IMG/VR virus record: IMGVR_UViG_3300009085_000043
Coordinates: 1-44,652 of that record
Source: a virus
DNA length: 44,652 bases
Strand: one strand, 5' to 3'
Each line of letters begins with the position of its first letter. Position 1 is the stretch's first letter. The position numbers and the translations under genes are program-made. The notes beneath the pieces are model-generated. The model did no database searches. It was given only the letters and a program-made list of their open reading frames with translations, and was not told the origin of the DNA. This document shows, piece by piece, positions 32,611-39,862 of the stretch.

Positions 32611-32817
32611 ATGAAAATGACCACGTTTAACGAACTGAAAATAGGGGATTTGTTCTACAAGTACGAAACCACAAAGTCCACACCCCTGGTGAAAATTGAA
32701 CCGATCTACCCAGAGGGCTGCCAGGCACTGAATTGCCACGACGACAACACGGGTGAATTGTTCACGATTGACCCAGGTAGATTGGTGTACACGGAGGATC
32801 AAAATGCCCAGGAATAA
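32611..32817 (+). CDS. Small phage protein with F-x-E-L-x-x-G-D-x-F motif
   Basis: 68 residues, GGAGG before ATG 32611. FNELKIGDLFYKYETTKSTP then LVKIEPIYPEG is the pattern of a small beta-barrel family found in many phages, of unknown function. Overlaps the next gene start by 14 bases. Confidence 0.6.
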   Translation: MKMTTFNELKIGDLFYKYETTKSTPLVKIEPIYPEGCQALNCHDDNTGELFTIDPGRLVYTEDQNAQE

Positions 32818-33244
32818 CATCACGATCTACGAGGACAACGGAAACAAGACGATGCTGGGGAGGGAGTGGAACAACGGGGATTGGAACCTGCGCCTCGCCA
32901 CTCGTTTAATTGACCTGGAGGGCGAAAACCCCAGGTACCAAATTGAAATAATCGCTGTGTCACCAGAGGCTGCCGGGGAAGAGAACCTTAAGCGAGCCAG
33001 GGAGTGCTGCGGGATCGATGAAAGCGATCACTACAAGCACATCGATTATGAGGTGTTGATCGATTATGGGGTTTATGCAACCCTCTGGGTTGAGACCGGC
33101 AACAACCTCCGGGTGCTGCTGAAAAAAGCCAATGCCCAGGTGCCGCTGATCCATGGGCTGTTCGGGTTCTTTATGGATCGCCAAGAAAACAGGATCGGAA
33201 ATACCGGCTGGGACTTTATCGCCGGGAGCATCGGGTTCAAATGA
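32804..33244 (+). CDS. Hypothetical protein
   Basis: 146 residues from ATG 32804 (GGAGGATCAAA upstream), overlapping the previous gene by 14 bases. Sequence with RNNITIYEDNGNKTMLGREW, YQIEIIAVSPEAAGEENLKR, VLIDYGVYATLWVETGNN. No family recognised. Ends with an ATGA overlap onto a 57-residue gene. Confidence 0.6.
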   Translation: MPRNNITIYEDNGNKTMLGREWNNGDWNLRLATRLIDLEGENPRYQIEIIAVSPEAAGEENLKRARECCGIDESDHYKHIDYEVLIDYGVYATLWVETGNNLRVLLKKANAQVPLIHGLFGFFMDRQENRIGNTGWDFIAGSIGFK

Positions 33245-33414
33245 GAAACCGCCGGGCACCCAAGAGAGAGACGCCCCAGAACCTGCTGCAGTGTTTCGGA
33301 GGCGACACTGCAGCACTGGAGGCGGCGATCCTGGCGCTGAAAACCCGCCAAGGTCTGGCAATTGAAAATGGCAAACTTTGCCATATACACGTTCGAACCA
33401 AGAGAGGAGGATAA
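33241..33414 (+). CDS. 57-residue basic protein
   Basis: Starts with ATGA overlap at 33241 and ends at 33414. Sequence begins RNRRAPKRETPQNLLQCF and ends HVRTKRGG; a central helix is Ala/Leu-rich. The end of the frame contains the AGGAGG that serves the following GTG start, so the two are consistent. Could bind nucleic acid. Alternative: the region belongs to an N-terminal extension of the next gene. Confidence 0.5.
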   Translation: MRNRRAPKRETPQNLLQCFGGDTAALEAAILALKTRQGLAIENGKLCHIHVRTKRGG

Positions 33415-33415
33415 T

Positions 33416-33871
33416 GTGGAAAAAATACTAAAAATGAGGGCGTACTCAAACAACCGCCCCGGCGATATGTACAACATCATAACTGTTGACCTGGTGCCGG
33501 CTGATCCAATCACCCTTGAAACCGTGCCGAACCACGCCGAGGACTTGTACTACGGGTATGAGCACCTCCGGTTTGAGGCACAGAATAACGCCTACCTGAA
33601 AGAGCACGCATGGTACGGCTGGAGCCTTCGGTGCATGGGTACCTTGAGTATTGAGGATGTGGAGCGGGTGTACAAGATCATGCGCCTGTTCAATACCCGT
33701 TACACCAGGGCGAGCGGCAGCACTGGGTTCCCCACAACCTTTGAGGAGTATGTGATGATCTCTGCCAAGGTTCTTAACGTGAAAGCATTTGAAATTGGAA
33801 ACATGGCTACAGTGGAGCCGAGTTTATTTCGATCCTGCCTGTCTGCGTTTATGAAAAGGATGACAGAATGA
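33416..33871 (+). CDS. Hypothetical protein
   Basis: 151 residues from GTG 33416, chosen for the AGGAGG five bases upstream. An in-frame upstream ATG at 33368 would overlap the 57-residue gene and has no site. Contains YGYEHLRFEAQNNAYLKEHA and YGWSLRCMGTLSIEDVERVY; alpha/beta mixture. Not recognised. Confidence 0.6.
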   Translation: MEKILKMRAYSNNRPGDMYNIITVDLVPADPITLETVPNHAEDLYYGYEHLRFEAQNNAYLKEHAWYGWSLRCMGTLSIEDVERVYKIMRLFNTRYTRASGSTGFPTTFEEYVMISAKVLNVKAFEIGNMATVEPSLFRSCLSAFMKRMTE

Positions 33872-33933
33872 ACTGCCTCGTTATCGCCATTATCATCCTG
33901 GGCTGTTTATTCAACTGGTTCGATCAACCATAG
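33868..33933 (+). CDS. 21-residue membrane micropeptide
   Basis: ATGA overlap with the previous gene. The peptide is one hydrophobic helix (CLVIAIIILGCLFNWF) followed by DQP, with a cysteine after ILG as in lipoprotein signals, but far too short for a lipoprotein precursor. Membrane micropeptides are common in phage accessory operons. Function unknown. Confidence 0.45.
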   Translation: MNCLVIAIIILGCLFNWFDQP

Positions 33934-33945
33934 AGAGGAGGTCTT

Positions 33946-34146
33946 ATGAACGCAAGCGAAGAGCGGGTTTTGAGTGTAAGGGCTGAAGAGGTATACAACT
34001 ACCTGGTAGACGAGATCGGGAACAAAAGCACGATCCATGACAGGACGAAAAATGACCGCCTGCACGTGCTGCTGCAGGTTCTCGAGTATATCCTGGGGAA
34101 CGAGGACGAAAACCCCATGGACGAAATATTTGGAAAGGAGGTATAA
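33946..34146 (+). CDS. Small acidic helical protein
   Basis: 66 residues, GAGGAGG before ATG 33946. Helices RVLSVRAEEVYNYLVDEIG and RLHVLLQVLEYILGNEDEN; acidic. Not recognised. Immediately followed by the next start codon at 34147, with a GGAGG just before it. Confidence 0.6.
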   Translation: MNASEERVLSVRAEEVYNYLVDEIGNKSTIHDRTKNDRLHVLLQVLEYILGNEDENPMDEIFGKEV

Positions 34147-34413
34147 ATGGAACCGAAAATTACCACACGCATTAACGGGTTCAGGCTGGACTTTGAGAAC
34201 GGGTACGCTGTTGAGGTGAGAGTAAAGGCGTGTATAATCGAACTGACAACCGAGAAGATCGTGTCGCCAGACGCAGAAATAACGATCTTTGACCGCCAGG
34301 GCACAAGGATCACCGGCGAGTGGAGCGGACTCGATGAATTAGTTTCTTATGACATTGAGCCGTACTGGATCGCAGACGCCATATCCTGGGCAGCAAGGCA
34401 GAGGAAACAATGA
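34147..34413 (+). CDS. Small beta-rich conserved phage protein
   Basis: 88 residues. FRLDFENGYAVEVRVKACII, then IVSPDAEITIFDRQGTRI and a C-terminal helix resembles a phage family with a conserved NGyavSV start and SPDAEIAI core, function unknown. GGAGG lies nine bases upstream. ATGA overlap with the next gene. Confidence 0.6.
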   Translation: MEPKITTRINGFRLDFENGYAVEVRVKACIIELTTEKIVSPDAEITIFDRQGTRITGEWSGLDELVSYDIEPYWIADAISWAARQRKQ

Positions 34414-34532
34414 TCTGTTCCAGGGAATGTAAGCCTCGCTGGGTTGCTGGCAAAGGATCATTTAATGGCTGGCGGCTGCTGTTGTGCAGCAGGCACCAGA
34501 TCATACACAAAATGAAGAAGGAGGAAGAATGA
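34410..34532 (+). CDS. 40-residue zinc-finger-like microprotein
   Basis: Begins in an ATGA overlap. Cysteines at 3, 7 and 26 and a histidine at 29 (CSREC, then CSRH) fit a C-x3-C / C-x2-H metal site; the end is a Lys/Glu helix. Ribosome coupling is suggested by overlaps at both ends. Function unknown. Confidence 0.5.
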   Translation: MICSRECKPRWVAGKGSFNGWRLLLCSRHQIIHKMKKEEE

Positions 34533-34750
34533 ACCTAATGTATATTAAGCCGATTGACATAGTAATTAACCTCGATAACGTATCCCAAGTACACTTCGAG
34601 GCATACAACGAGTTATACAACAACGATCCAAAGTACAATCTGTTGATCGACTTCAGTGACGGAGCAAGTACCCGCTTGATCCAGGGCGACCTGGCAAAAA
34701 AGGTGTATGACAGGATCAGGAACCTCTGCTCCGCTATAGTGGAGGGATAA
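34529..34750 (+). CDS. Small hypothetical protein
   Basis: 73 residues from ATG 34529 (AAGGAGGAAGA upstream). MNLMYIKPIDIVINLDNVSQ, then helical SDGASTRLIQGDLAKKVYDR. Alpha/beta, no family. Two bases before the methyltransferase start, so probably coupled. Confidence 0.6.
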   Translation: MNLMYIKPIDIVINLDNVSQVHFEAYNELYNNDPKYNLLIDFSDGASTRLIQGDLAKKVYDRIRNLCSAIVEG

Positions 34751-34752
34751 CA

Positions 34753-35331
34753 ATGGCTATAGTCATGCACTTTGGGGACTCCGCAGAGTTTCTTCTCGAA
34801 CTGGCAGACAAGTCTGTTGACGCCATCATCACTGATCCACCCTATGATTTTAATGAGGTGACCAAAGCATGGTACCAGGCACAGTTTACCCGTATATCAC
34901 TGGGCGCCGTGATCGTGTTCTGTCCTCCAGAAAACCAATGGCAGCGCACGTGTGACCAGTGGTTGTTTTGGGTCAAGCCGATCTCAACCAAGAACACCAG
35001 CAAGTCCTACTCCAGATTCGTTGAAATGATCCAGGTGTGGAACGGTGAAACCTGGGACACAACCAACCACTGGAGCCAGTACACCAATGTGTTCACTGAC
35101 CTTGTTGACGGTAAACTGCATCCGTACCAGAAACCGGTGTCCATGATGACACGCCTGATAAGGAACCATACCAAGATGGGTGATCTGGTGCTTGATCCAT
35201 TTGCCGGGAGCGCAACCACCGGGGTCTCTTGTTTCCAGACCAGGCGCCGGTTCCTGGGAGTTGAGAAAGAACTGATCCACTACAACGAGGCAGTACTACG
35301 CCTTGAGGGACTGGGAGCAAAGGTGTATTAA
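34753..35331 (+). CDS. DNA adenine/cytosine-N4 methyltransferase, beta group
   Basis: 192 residues. Motif IV TDPPYDF (D28-Y31) comes before motif I DPFAGSATTG (148-157), with HPYQKP (123-128): the circular order of beta-class N6-adenine/N4-cytosine MTases such as small phage enzymes. It transfers methyl from S-adenosylmethionine to DNA, probably protecting the phage against host restriction. No nuclease partner is near, so it is an orphan MTase. The target site cannot be read from the sequence. GGAGGG site upstream. Confidence 0.9.
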   Translation: MAIVMHFGDSAEFLLELADKSVDAIITDPPYDFNEVTKAWYQAQFTRISLGAVIVFCPPENQWQRTCDQWLFWVKPISTKNTSKSYSRFVEMIQVWNGETWDTTNHWSQYTNVFTDLVDGKLHPYQKPVSMMTRLIRNHTKMGDLVLDPFAGSATTGVSCFQTRRRFLGVEKELIHYNEAVLRLEGLGAKVY

Positions 35332-35417
35332 TGCTATCCGAACCCTTGTTTTGGAGTTTTGTGATCGGGTTCGTGATCGGGTTGATCGCCTACGACATAT
35401 ATGAAAGGAGGAAATAA
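35331..35417 (+). CDS. 28-residue membrane micropeptide
   Basis: ATG at 35331 overlaps the MTase stop. One hydrophobic helix FWSFVIGFVIGLIAYDIY with basic end ERRK, giving a typical positive-inside anchor. Its codons contain the AGGAGG of the next gene. Function unknown. Confidence 0.45.
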   Translation: MLSEPLFWSFVIGFVIGLIAYDIYERRK

Positions 35418-35683
35418 TGCCAGAAGATTTTGAATACCCCTTTGAATACACCGTCGTACCAATGTGTATCCCTGCGGTACTGCAAGCGCTCGGTTTTCAC
35501 TACCGGGAAAATGAAAGGGTATGGCTATGGGGGGACGAGGCAGAGATCATCCTCGAGAACAATAAGCCTGTTGACTTCAGGAAACCTCTGTCTGTGATCT
35601 TCAGCACCTACAGAATGTGGGGGAGGGAGGAGGCGCTTGCCAATATCAGAAAAGCAATTGGAGCCAAGAGAGACGATGAATAG
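35417..35683 (+). CDS. Small hypothetical protein
   Basis: 88 residues, AGGAGG before ATG 35417. EYTVVPMCIPAVLQALGFHY, then VWLWGDEAEIILENNKP. Ordered alpha/beta look. No family recognised. Confidence 0.55.
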   Translation: MPEDFEYPFEYTVVPMCIPAVLQALGFHYRENERVWLWGDEAEIILENNKPVDFRKPLSVIFSTYRMWGREEALANIRKAIGAKRDDE

Positions 35684-35876
35684 GTATAGTATCGTAAACT
35701 GGGACAAGGGCGTGTTTGCTGAATTTGAGACTAGGGAACAGGCAGTACAGTTCAGGCTTGACCACCAAGACATCTTCAAGCACTGCCCAGCACGTCCGGT
35801 GCTGCAGTTGTGCCCGTCAAAAGTTGAGTGTGGAGTGATCCACGAAATAGGAGTTGAAAATGAACCAGGGGTATAA
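35676..35876 (+). CDS. Small hypothetical protein
   Basis: 66 residues from ATG 35676, overlapping the previous gene by eight bases. MNRYSIVNWDKGVFAEFETR, then a helix EQAVQFRLDHQDIFKH and CPARPVLQLC. The ribosome site is weak (GAGAGACG), so coupling is likely. Confidence 0.55.
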   Translation: MNRYSIVNWDKGVFAEFETREQAVQFRLDHQDIFKHCPARPVLQLCPSKVECGVIHEIGVENEPGV

Positions 35877-36063
35877 CCCAAGGGACGACAGGTACTACGA
35901 TCCTCCAGAGGAACCCGACGAGGCGGTTTGCGAGGGGTGCCAGGTTGATTGTTTCTTTGATGACCTGGAGGAGGTCAACGGGAAATGGTTGTGTGCAGCG
36001 TGCGTAAAAAAAGAGGCAGCCATGATCGCAAAAAAGAGAGGAGGAGTAAATGGCAAGAAATAA
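35860..36063 (+). CDS. Small zinc-ribbon protein
   Basis: 67 residues from ATG 35860 (AGGAG upstream; an in-frame TTG 35854 is less likely). CEGC and CAAC pairs separated by about 24 residues form a CxxC/CxxC zinc site, followed by a Lys-rich tail. It overlaps the neighbours at both ends. Function unknown. Confidence 0.65.
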   Translation: MNQGYNPRDDRYYDPPEEPDEAVCEGCQVDCFFDDLEEVNGKWLCAACVKKEAAMIAKKRGGVNGKK

Positions 36064-36268
36064 TGTAACGTACCGGATCGTGGTAAATACACCGAACCCA
36101 AACTACTCGCTCGAAATAAAAGACGAGACCGAGGCAATCAAGAAGGCAGATAAAATATCAAAACTGTTCCCCTGCACGATGGTAGTCGTGCAGCGCAAAT
36201 TTGCCAACAGCGAAGATCAGTGGGTTGAGATCGATAGAACCACATTCAACTGGAAAAAAGAGGAGTAA
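36050..36268 (+). CDS. Small beta-rich protein
   Basis: 72 residues, AGGAGGAG before ATG 36050. NVTYRIVVNTPNPNYSLEIK, EAIKKADKISKLFPCTMVVV. One helix between beta strands. Not recognised. Confidence 0.55.
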   Translation: MARNNVTYRIVVNTPNPNYSLEIKDETEAIKKADKISKLFPCTMVVVQRKFANSEDQWVEIDRTTFNWKKEE

Positions 36269-36269
36269 A

Positions 36270-36524
36270 ATGCCAAAATTAGCGTGCGTTAAATGCCAGG
36301 TCGAGTACGTCCAAATAGGAATTGGCGTATATGCCATTGAGACCTTCCTCGACAAAGAGCCGTACAAAATCTGGCGTGCTGATATGTGGGCGTGTCCAAA
36401 GTGCAGGCACAAAGTCCTGGACGGGTACGGGAAAAACCCAATTGCCATGCACTTTGAGGAAAAGTTTCAAGAGGTCTTACTCGAGGCGAAAGAGGGGACT
36501 CACGTGTTTATACACGAAAAGTAA
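36270..36524 (+). CDS. Zinc-ribbon protein, last gene of plus operon
   Basis: 84 residues from ATG 36270 (GAGGAG upstream). CVKC (near residue 6) and CPKC (near 44) frame a beta-rich middle part, a rubredoxin-like spacing. Fourth or fifth small Cys-pair protein of the operon. It ends just before the bidirectional terminator. Confidence 0.65.
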   Translation: MPKLACVKCQVEYVQIGIGVYAIETFLDKEPYKIWRADMWACPKCRHKVLDGYGKNPIAMHFEEKFQEVLLEAKEGTHVFIHEK

Positions 36525-36551
36525 AAAGAGAGGTGGTCAACTGACCGCCTC
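36521..36551. terminator. Bidirectional terminator between plus and minus operons
   Basis: 10-bp stem with one G/T pair, GAGGTGGTCA (36530-36539) / TGACCGCCTC (36542-36551). On the minus strand a TCTTTTT run follows; on the plus strand a weaker T-rich stretch does. The stem includes the stop codon of the minus gene. It separates convergent transcripts of 30.8-36.5 kb and 36.5-44 kb. Confidence 0.75.
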
Positions 36552-37061
36552 CTTAATTATTTCCTCGATCTGTTCCAGGATTGTTTCGATCCTCTCCCGC
36601 AGAAAACGGGGGAGGTTTATTATGTACCTCCTGATAGGCTGAAGCACAGAGTCCAGGCTTTCGCTATTTGCCTCTTTTATTGCGAACTCGGATATGCAGG
36701 CGTCCACCGTCTGGGGTCTGGAGTCCATGGAGCCTATCGCCCATTCAAGAACCCTTTCCCAGTCATCTGATCTCATAGCCACTTTGAAATGGTCAAAGGA
36801 CAGGATCGGGTACCGCTCTCTTATCTGTTGCGGGTAGAATGAGGACACCACAGAATACGAGCGCACGGTTCGTGCCTGCTTGCCATAGTATGATCCAATT
36901 GCCGAATACATAAAAGCCTTGGTCACACCAAAATCCTTGGCACGGTGCGTATACTTGTTTGCCAGATCACCAACCCGGAACTGTGCAAACGTAGAGTGAT
37001 CTCTCATTGAGAGTAACTCGTTTATGTCGTCTGGTTCGAGAATATCATCATAGCCTGCCAT
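36537..37061 (-). CDS. Helical DNA-binding-like protein
   Basis: 174 residues, GAGG before ATG 37061. Helices with a possible HTH near 32-60 (FGVTKAFMYSAIGSYYGKQA), then ARTVRSYSVVSSFYPQQIRE, ILSFDHFKVAMRSDDWE and VLEWAIGS. This pattern is like helical plasmid/phage regulators with DHF-x-V-A motifs. Alternative: nucleoid-type protein. It overlaps the GT2 gene by 14 bases. Confidence 0.55.
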   Translation of the reverse strand: MAGYDDILEPDDINELLSMRDHSTFAQFRVGDLANKYTHRAKDFGVTKAFMYSAIGSYYGKQARTVRSYSVVSSFYPQQIRERYPILSFDHFKVAMRSDDWERVLEWAIGSMDSRPQTVDACISEFAIKEANSESLDSVLQPIRRYIINLPRFLRERIETILEQIEEIIKEAVS

Positions 37062-37725
37062 AGAACCTCTTTATCTTTGCGTTTTCCCATATCAACCGGT
37101 CTGCTTTTCGGAACTCGAGGTTATCTCCCCTGTCCCAGAACTCGCCCAGGCGGTACTTCAGGTGAGTGAAAAGCACTCCAGCCCGCTGCAGCCGCATCCA
37201 GAACTCGTAATCCCCAGCAATATCATAAGTGGTGTCATATAAACCATATTTTTTATGCAGGATCGACCTGTACATGGGGAAATGCCCAATGTAACACCCG
37301 TCATAAAGGTCATTGTCTGGATCACGTAGATCAAGAAACCCAACAGGATCACCGTGCTGCTCTTTTACGATCACGCTGTCAGCATACACCAAACCAGCAT
37401 CAGGGTTTTCGTCCAGGGTACCAGCCATGACCTCAACGGCATTGTTCCTCAAGAGATCGTCCGAGTTGGCGATCATCACGTAGTCACTAGCAAAATCCAG
37501 CGCCATATTCCACGCCTCGTACACGTTCGGAACCAGGTGCGGGGGTAAATAGGGAGTGAATATCTTGCACTCTTTGTACTTACTGGCTATCTTTTCTTCC
37601 TTACTACCCATAGGGCATATAATAATAGGGGTTACCTGCCTGGTCTGTTCCAGGAGGTTTCTGATCCTGTTATCCAGCCACTCTTCACAGTAGTAAGCAG
37701 AGACAATTGCATTAACGGTTGTCAT
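37048..37725 (-). CDS. Glycosyltransferase family 2-like
   Basis: 225 residues. VNAIVSAYYCEEWLDNRIRN (nucleotide-sugar domain start), YVMIANSDD (acidic metal motif at 87-90), AGLVYAD, and late GDYEFWMRLQRAG (typical of the GT-A acceptor motif). It transfers a sugar from a nucleotide donor. Overlaps its neighbours by 14 bases on both sides; last catalytic gene of the cassette 37.0-39.7 kb. Confidence 0.85.
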   Translation of the reverse strand: MTTVNAIVSAYYCEEWLDNRIRNLLEQTRQVTPIIICPMGSKEEKIASKYKECKIFTPYLPPHLVPNVYEAWNMALDFASDYVMIANSDDLLRNNAVEVMAGTLDENPDAGLVYADSVIVKEQHGDPVGFLDLRDPDNDLYDGCYIGHFPMYRSILHKKYGLYDTTYDIAGDYEFWMRLQRAGVLFTHLKYRLGEFWDRGDNLEFRKADRLIWENAKIKRFYGRL

Positions 37726-38326
37726 TTTGTCTCACAATCACTATCCCGTGTTCTGTTTTCTTCCAGGTTCTCCATCCCTCTCGTAGCGCAAGCGCCACAG
37801 CGAGCATTACCTCGTGGTGCGCACCATCGAAATTATCAAACATGATCGCTTTTGCTATATCCTTTACGTTCCGAAAGTCACGATATGGCATATACCCTTC
37901 GTGGTCGCCATCGATAAACACAGTATCAAAGTCCATGCCAACGAACGGGAATGGATCGCTTTTCACGCAACACAGGAGGTAATTTGAAAAAGTGAGCAAG
38001 TCCAGGTTATTAAGCACGGTCTCTGGATCAACCTTCAAGCCCGTACACGGGTCTAATTCGTTTCCGTAATCCGGGTGACCTTTGTAGTAGCCATCAAGTG
38101 GATCAATGCCAACAACCAGAGGATCATCGTCTATCGAACCCATCTGGTTAAGCAGGCTGCCGGCAAACACCAGAGAGCCGCCGAACAAAACCCCGATCTC
38201 GAGGTGATTACCGCCGCCAAGGGTTTGGATCATATCACCCAGCAAAAGCATTTCGTCGTCCTCTGTCGCTATACGCCCAACCATTCTCGCTTTAATGTCG
38301 TCCAGTATTTCTTTATGACTCGCCAT
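37712..38326 (-). CDS. SAM-dependent methyltransferase, MTase_24-like
   Basis: 204 residues from ATG 38326 (AAGGAGGAAG upstream). NHLEIGVLFGGS (motif I, 40-51), VVGIDPLDGYY, TVFIDGDHEGYMPYRDF (138-150) match the Methyltransf_24 group that methylates small molecules or sugars. A longer upstream reading lacks a start site. Being embedded between glycosyltransferase-type genes, a sugar O-methyl role is the best guess. Confidence 0.8.
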   Translation of the reverse strand: MASHKEILDDIKARMVGRIATEDDEMLLLGDMIQTLGGGNHLEIGVLFGGSLVFAGSLLNQMGSIDDDPLVVGIDPLDGYYKGHPDYGNELDPCTGLKVDPETVLNNLDLLTFSNYLLCCVKSDPFPFVGMDFDTVFIDGDHEGYMPYRDFRNVKDIAKAIMFDNFDGAHHEVMLAVALALREGWRTWKKTEHGIVIVRQNDNR

Positions 38327-38984
38327 AATCTTCCTCCTTTTCAAAAACATCGAGAGCGGTGCCAGGGGTGATGTTAATGATCCTCCTGCCGTCCTCTTCA
38401 AACACACGCTTTGCGATCTTGTACGCCCGCTCTGATCCTTCAAGGTCTGGAGCGTTCCAAACTTTATTGTCAGAAAAGTAGTGTGGATCAAAGTGGTTCG
38501 GGTCTGCGCCAGCAGCCACCAATTCCTGGTGAGGAGCACCGTCAAACTTGTATGAGTGATCCACTCCAACAAGAAGAACGGTAGAGAACCCCATCCAATA
38601 AGCCAACTGCAGACAAACGTAAGTGACCGTGTTCCCCTCGTTTACGCCCTTCCATGGTTCATGCGAGAAAGCCATCGTGTAAAAAGAGTGGAGGGGTATC
38701 TGCTCTATGCTCCCAGGTATCTTCACCTTTTCAGTGACAAACTTCACCGTCCCAAGGTGACCAATATCATCCTTGTATTGACTCGCAACCAACTCGTTGA
38801 TACACACGTAATAGGTTGGAACAAAGTTTTTGAGGTAAATACGGTTCGTTCCAAAAGAGGTATATGAGCACAGGAACTCGTTGGTCTCGTCAGCCAGGGA
38901 CTTCCCGTTCCCAATTACCAAACAAGTCTCGCCCTGGTGCAGGTTGTGGTACGCATCCCAAACCTCCTTAATGCGATCTTGCAT
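38313..38984 (-). CDS. MptE/DUF115-like protein
   Basis: 223 residues. CLVIGNGKSLADE (21-33) and later VTYVCLQLAYWMGFSTVLLV, GVDHSYKFDG resemble the MptE-like/DUF115 family. In bacteria such proteins act in surface or flagellar glycan synthesis, possibly as sialic-acid-type transferases; the archaeal homologues phosphorylate a pterin. Context with GT genes favours glycan modification. Overlaps neighbours by 14 and 17 bases. Confidence 0.75.
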   Translation of the reverse strand: MQDRIKEVWDAYHNLHQGETCLVIGNGKSLADETNEFLCSYTSFGTNRIYLKNFVPTYYVCINELVASQYKDDIGHLGTVKFVTEKVKIPGSIEQIPLHSFYTMAFSHEPWKGVNEGNTVTYVCLQLAYWMGFSTVLLVGVDHSYKFDGAPHQELVAAGADPNHFDPHYFSDNKVWNAPDLEGSERAYKIAKRVFEEDGRRIINITPGTALDVFEKEEDYGES

Positions 38985-39687
38985 AGTACGACCTCCAGGT
39001 TTCTTCTTTCACAGTATGGTAGTCTATGTGAGGGGATGTTACGTCTGGATCACAGAACAGCCGTATACCAGCCTCACGGCAGCGCCTTGAAAACACAGTG
39101 TCCTCGCCAGCATAATACCCGGTTTCCCACATAGAAAAATCATTCTCAAACCATGGCGGGGTCAAGTCCTCAAAGACTGTTCTATTGATAAGTATGCAGC
39201 CCGTTCCCAGCATATCAACCTCGAGCAACTTTCCCTTCTCAAACTTTGTTGGAAAAGTAAACTCGCCCTTATCGTTCTTGATCCCTATACAAGGATTGTA
39301 CGGGGGGCGGCGACCATAATTTAGACCACCAACTACCTGAATATCTGGGTAGATGATCGCCCACTTCGCCAGCCTTTCAACAATATCTGCCGGGTGTACA
39401 TGGTCAAGGTCAAGCATAAGAACGTGGGTAAACTCGGTTCCCAATAACTGGATCGCTGCTTTGTTTCTACTGATTGCTACCGGGGAATACTCCGACCAGA
39501 TAAAATCAGCGCCCCGCTGGGCGATCTGCGTGATCTGTGGGAGTACGGAGTCTGCGTATGAGATTGTTCTTTCAAGAGGGATAAACACAAGAACCCTCGG
39601 GTAGTTCCATCCATTTATTGGAACCCTCTTCAAGTCTTGTTCAATTTGTTCGAGCCGCTCCGGGTTCTGCGTTAAATATTCTTCCAT
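38968..39687 (-). CDS. Glycosyltransferase, GT-A fold
   Basis: 239 residues from ATG 39687 (GGAGG six bases upstream). VLVFIPLERTISYADSVLP, ISRNKAAIQ, HVLMLDLDHVHP (acidic motif 93-99), IQVVGGLNYGRRPPYNP, GTGCILINRTVFEDL and GEDTVFSRRCREAGI are typical GT-A features. It starts the four-gene sugar/methyl cassette. The upstream 16 codons of the frame are not counted because the ribosome site lies inside them. Confidence 0.85.
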   Translation of the reverse strand: MEEYLTQNPERLEQIEQDLKRVPINGWNYPRVLVFIPLERTISYADSVLPQITQIAQRGADFIWSEYSPVAISRNKAAIQLLGTEFTHVLMLDLDHVHPADIVERLAKWAIIYPDIQVVGGLNYGRRPPYNPCIGIKNDKGEFTFPTKFEKGKLLEVDMLGTGCILINRTVFEDLTPPWFENDFSMWETGYYAGEDTVFSRRCREAGIRLFCDPDVTSPHIDYHTVKEETWRSYYARSH

Positions 39688-39862
39688 CTTCATCCTCCAT
39701 GAGCAAAAAATCAGTTCCTTCTGTTTCGTCAACAATACACTGGACAGTGGGACTATCCAGCCCCGTGATAGAACTCAACTCTTCTATCGTACGACCTGGA
39801 TAGTCCCTTATCACATCGTAAATACGCCTACTGTTATTCGACGCCGGCTTCAGCAAGTTCAA
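39641..39862 (-). CDS. Small winged-HTH protein, start uncertain
   Basis: 73 residues if it starts at TTG 39862. Core RRIYDVIRDYPGRTIEELSS, then ITGLDSPTVQCIVDETEG, is a helix-turn-helix with a typical IYDVIRDYPG entry. It overlaps the holin gene by 29 bases and the glycosyltransferase gene by 47. No good ribosome site, so a coupled or alternative start is possible. Confidence 0.5.
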   Translation of the reverse strand: MNLLKPASNNSRRIYDVIRDYPGRTIEELSSITGLDSPTVQCIVDETEGTDFLLMEDEDGRIFNAEPGAARTN

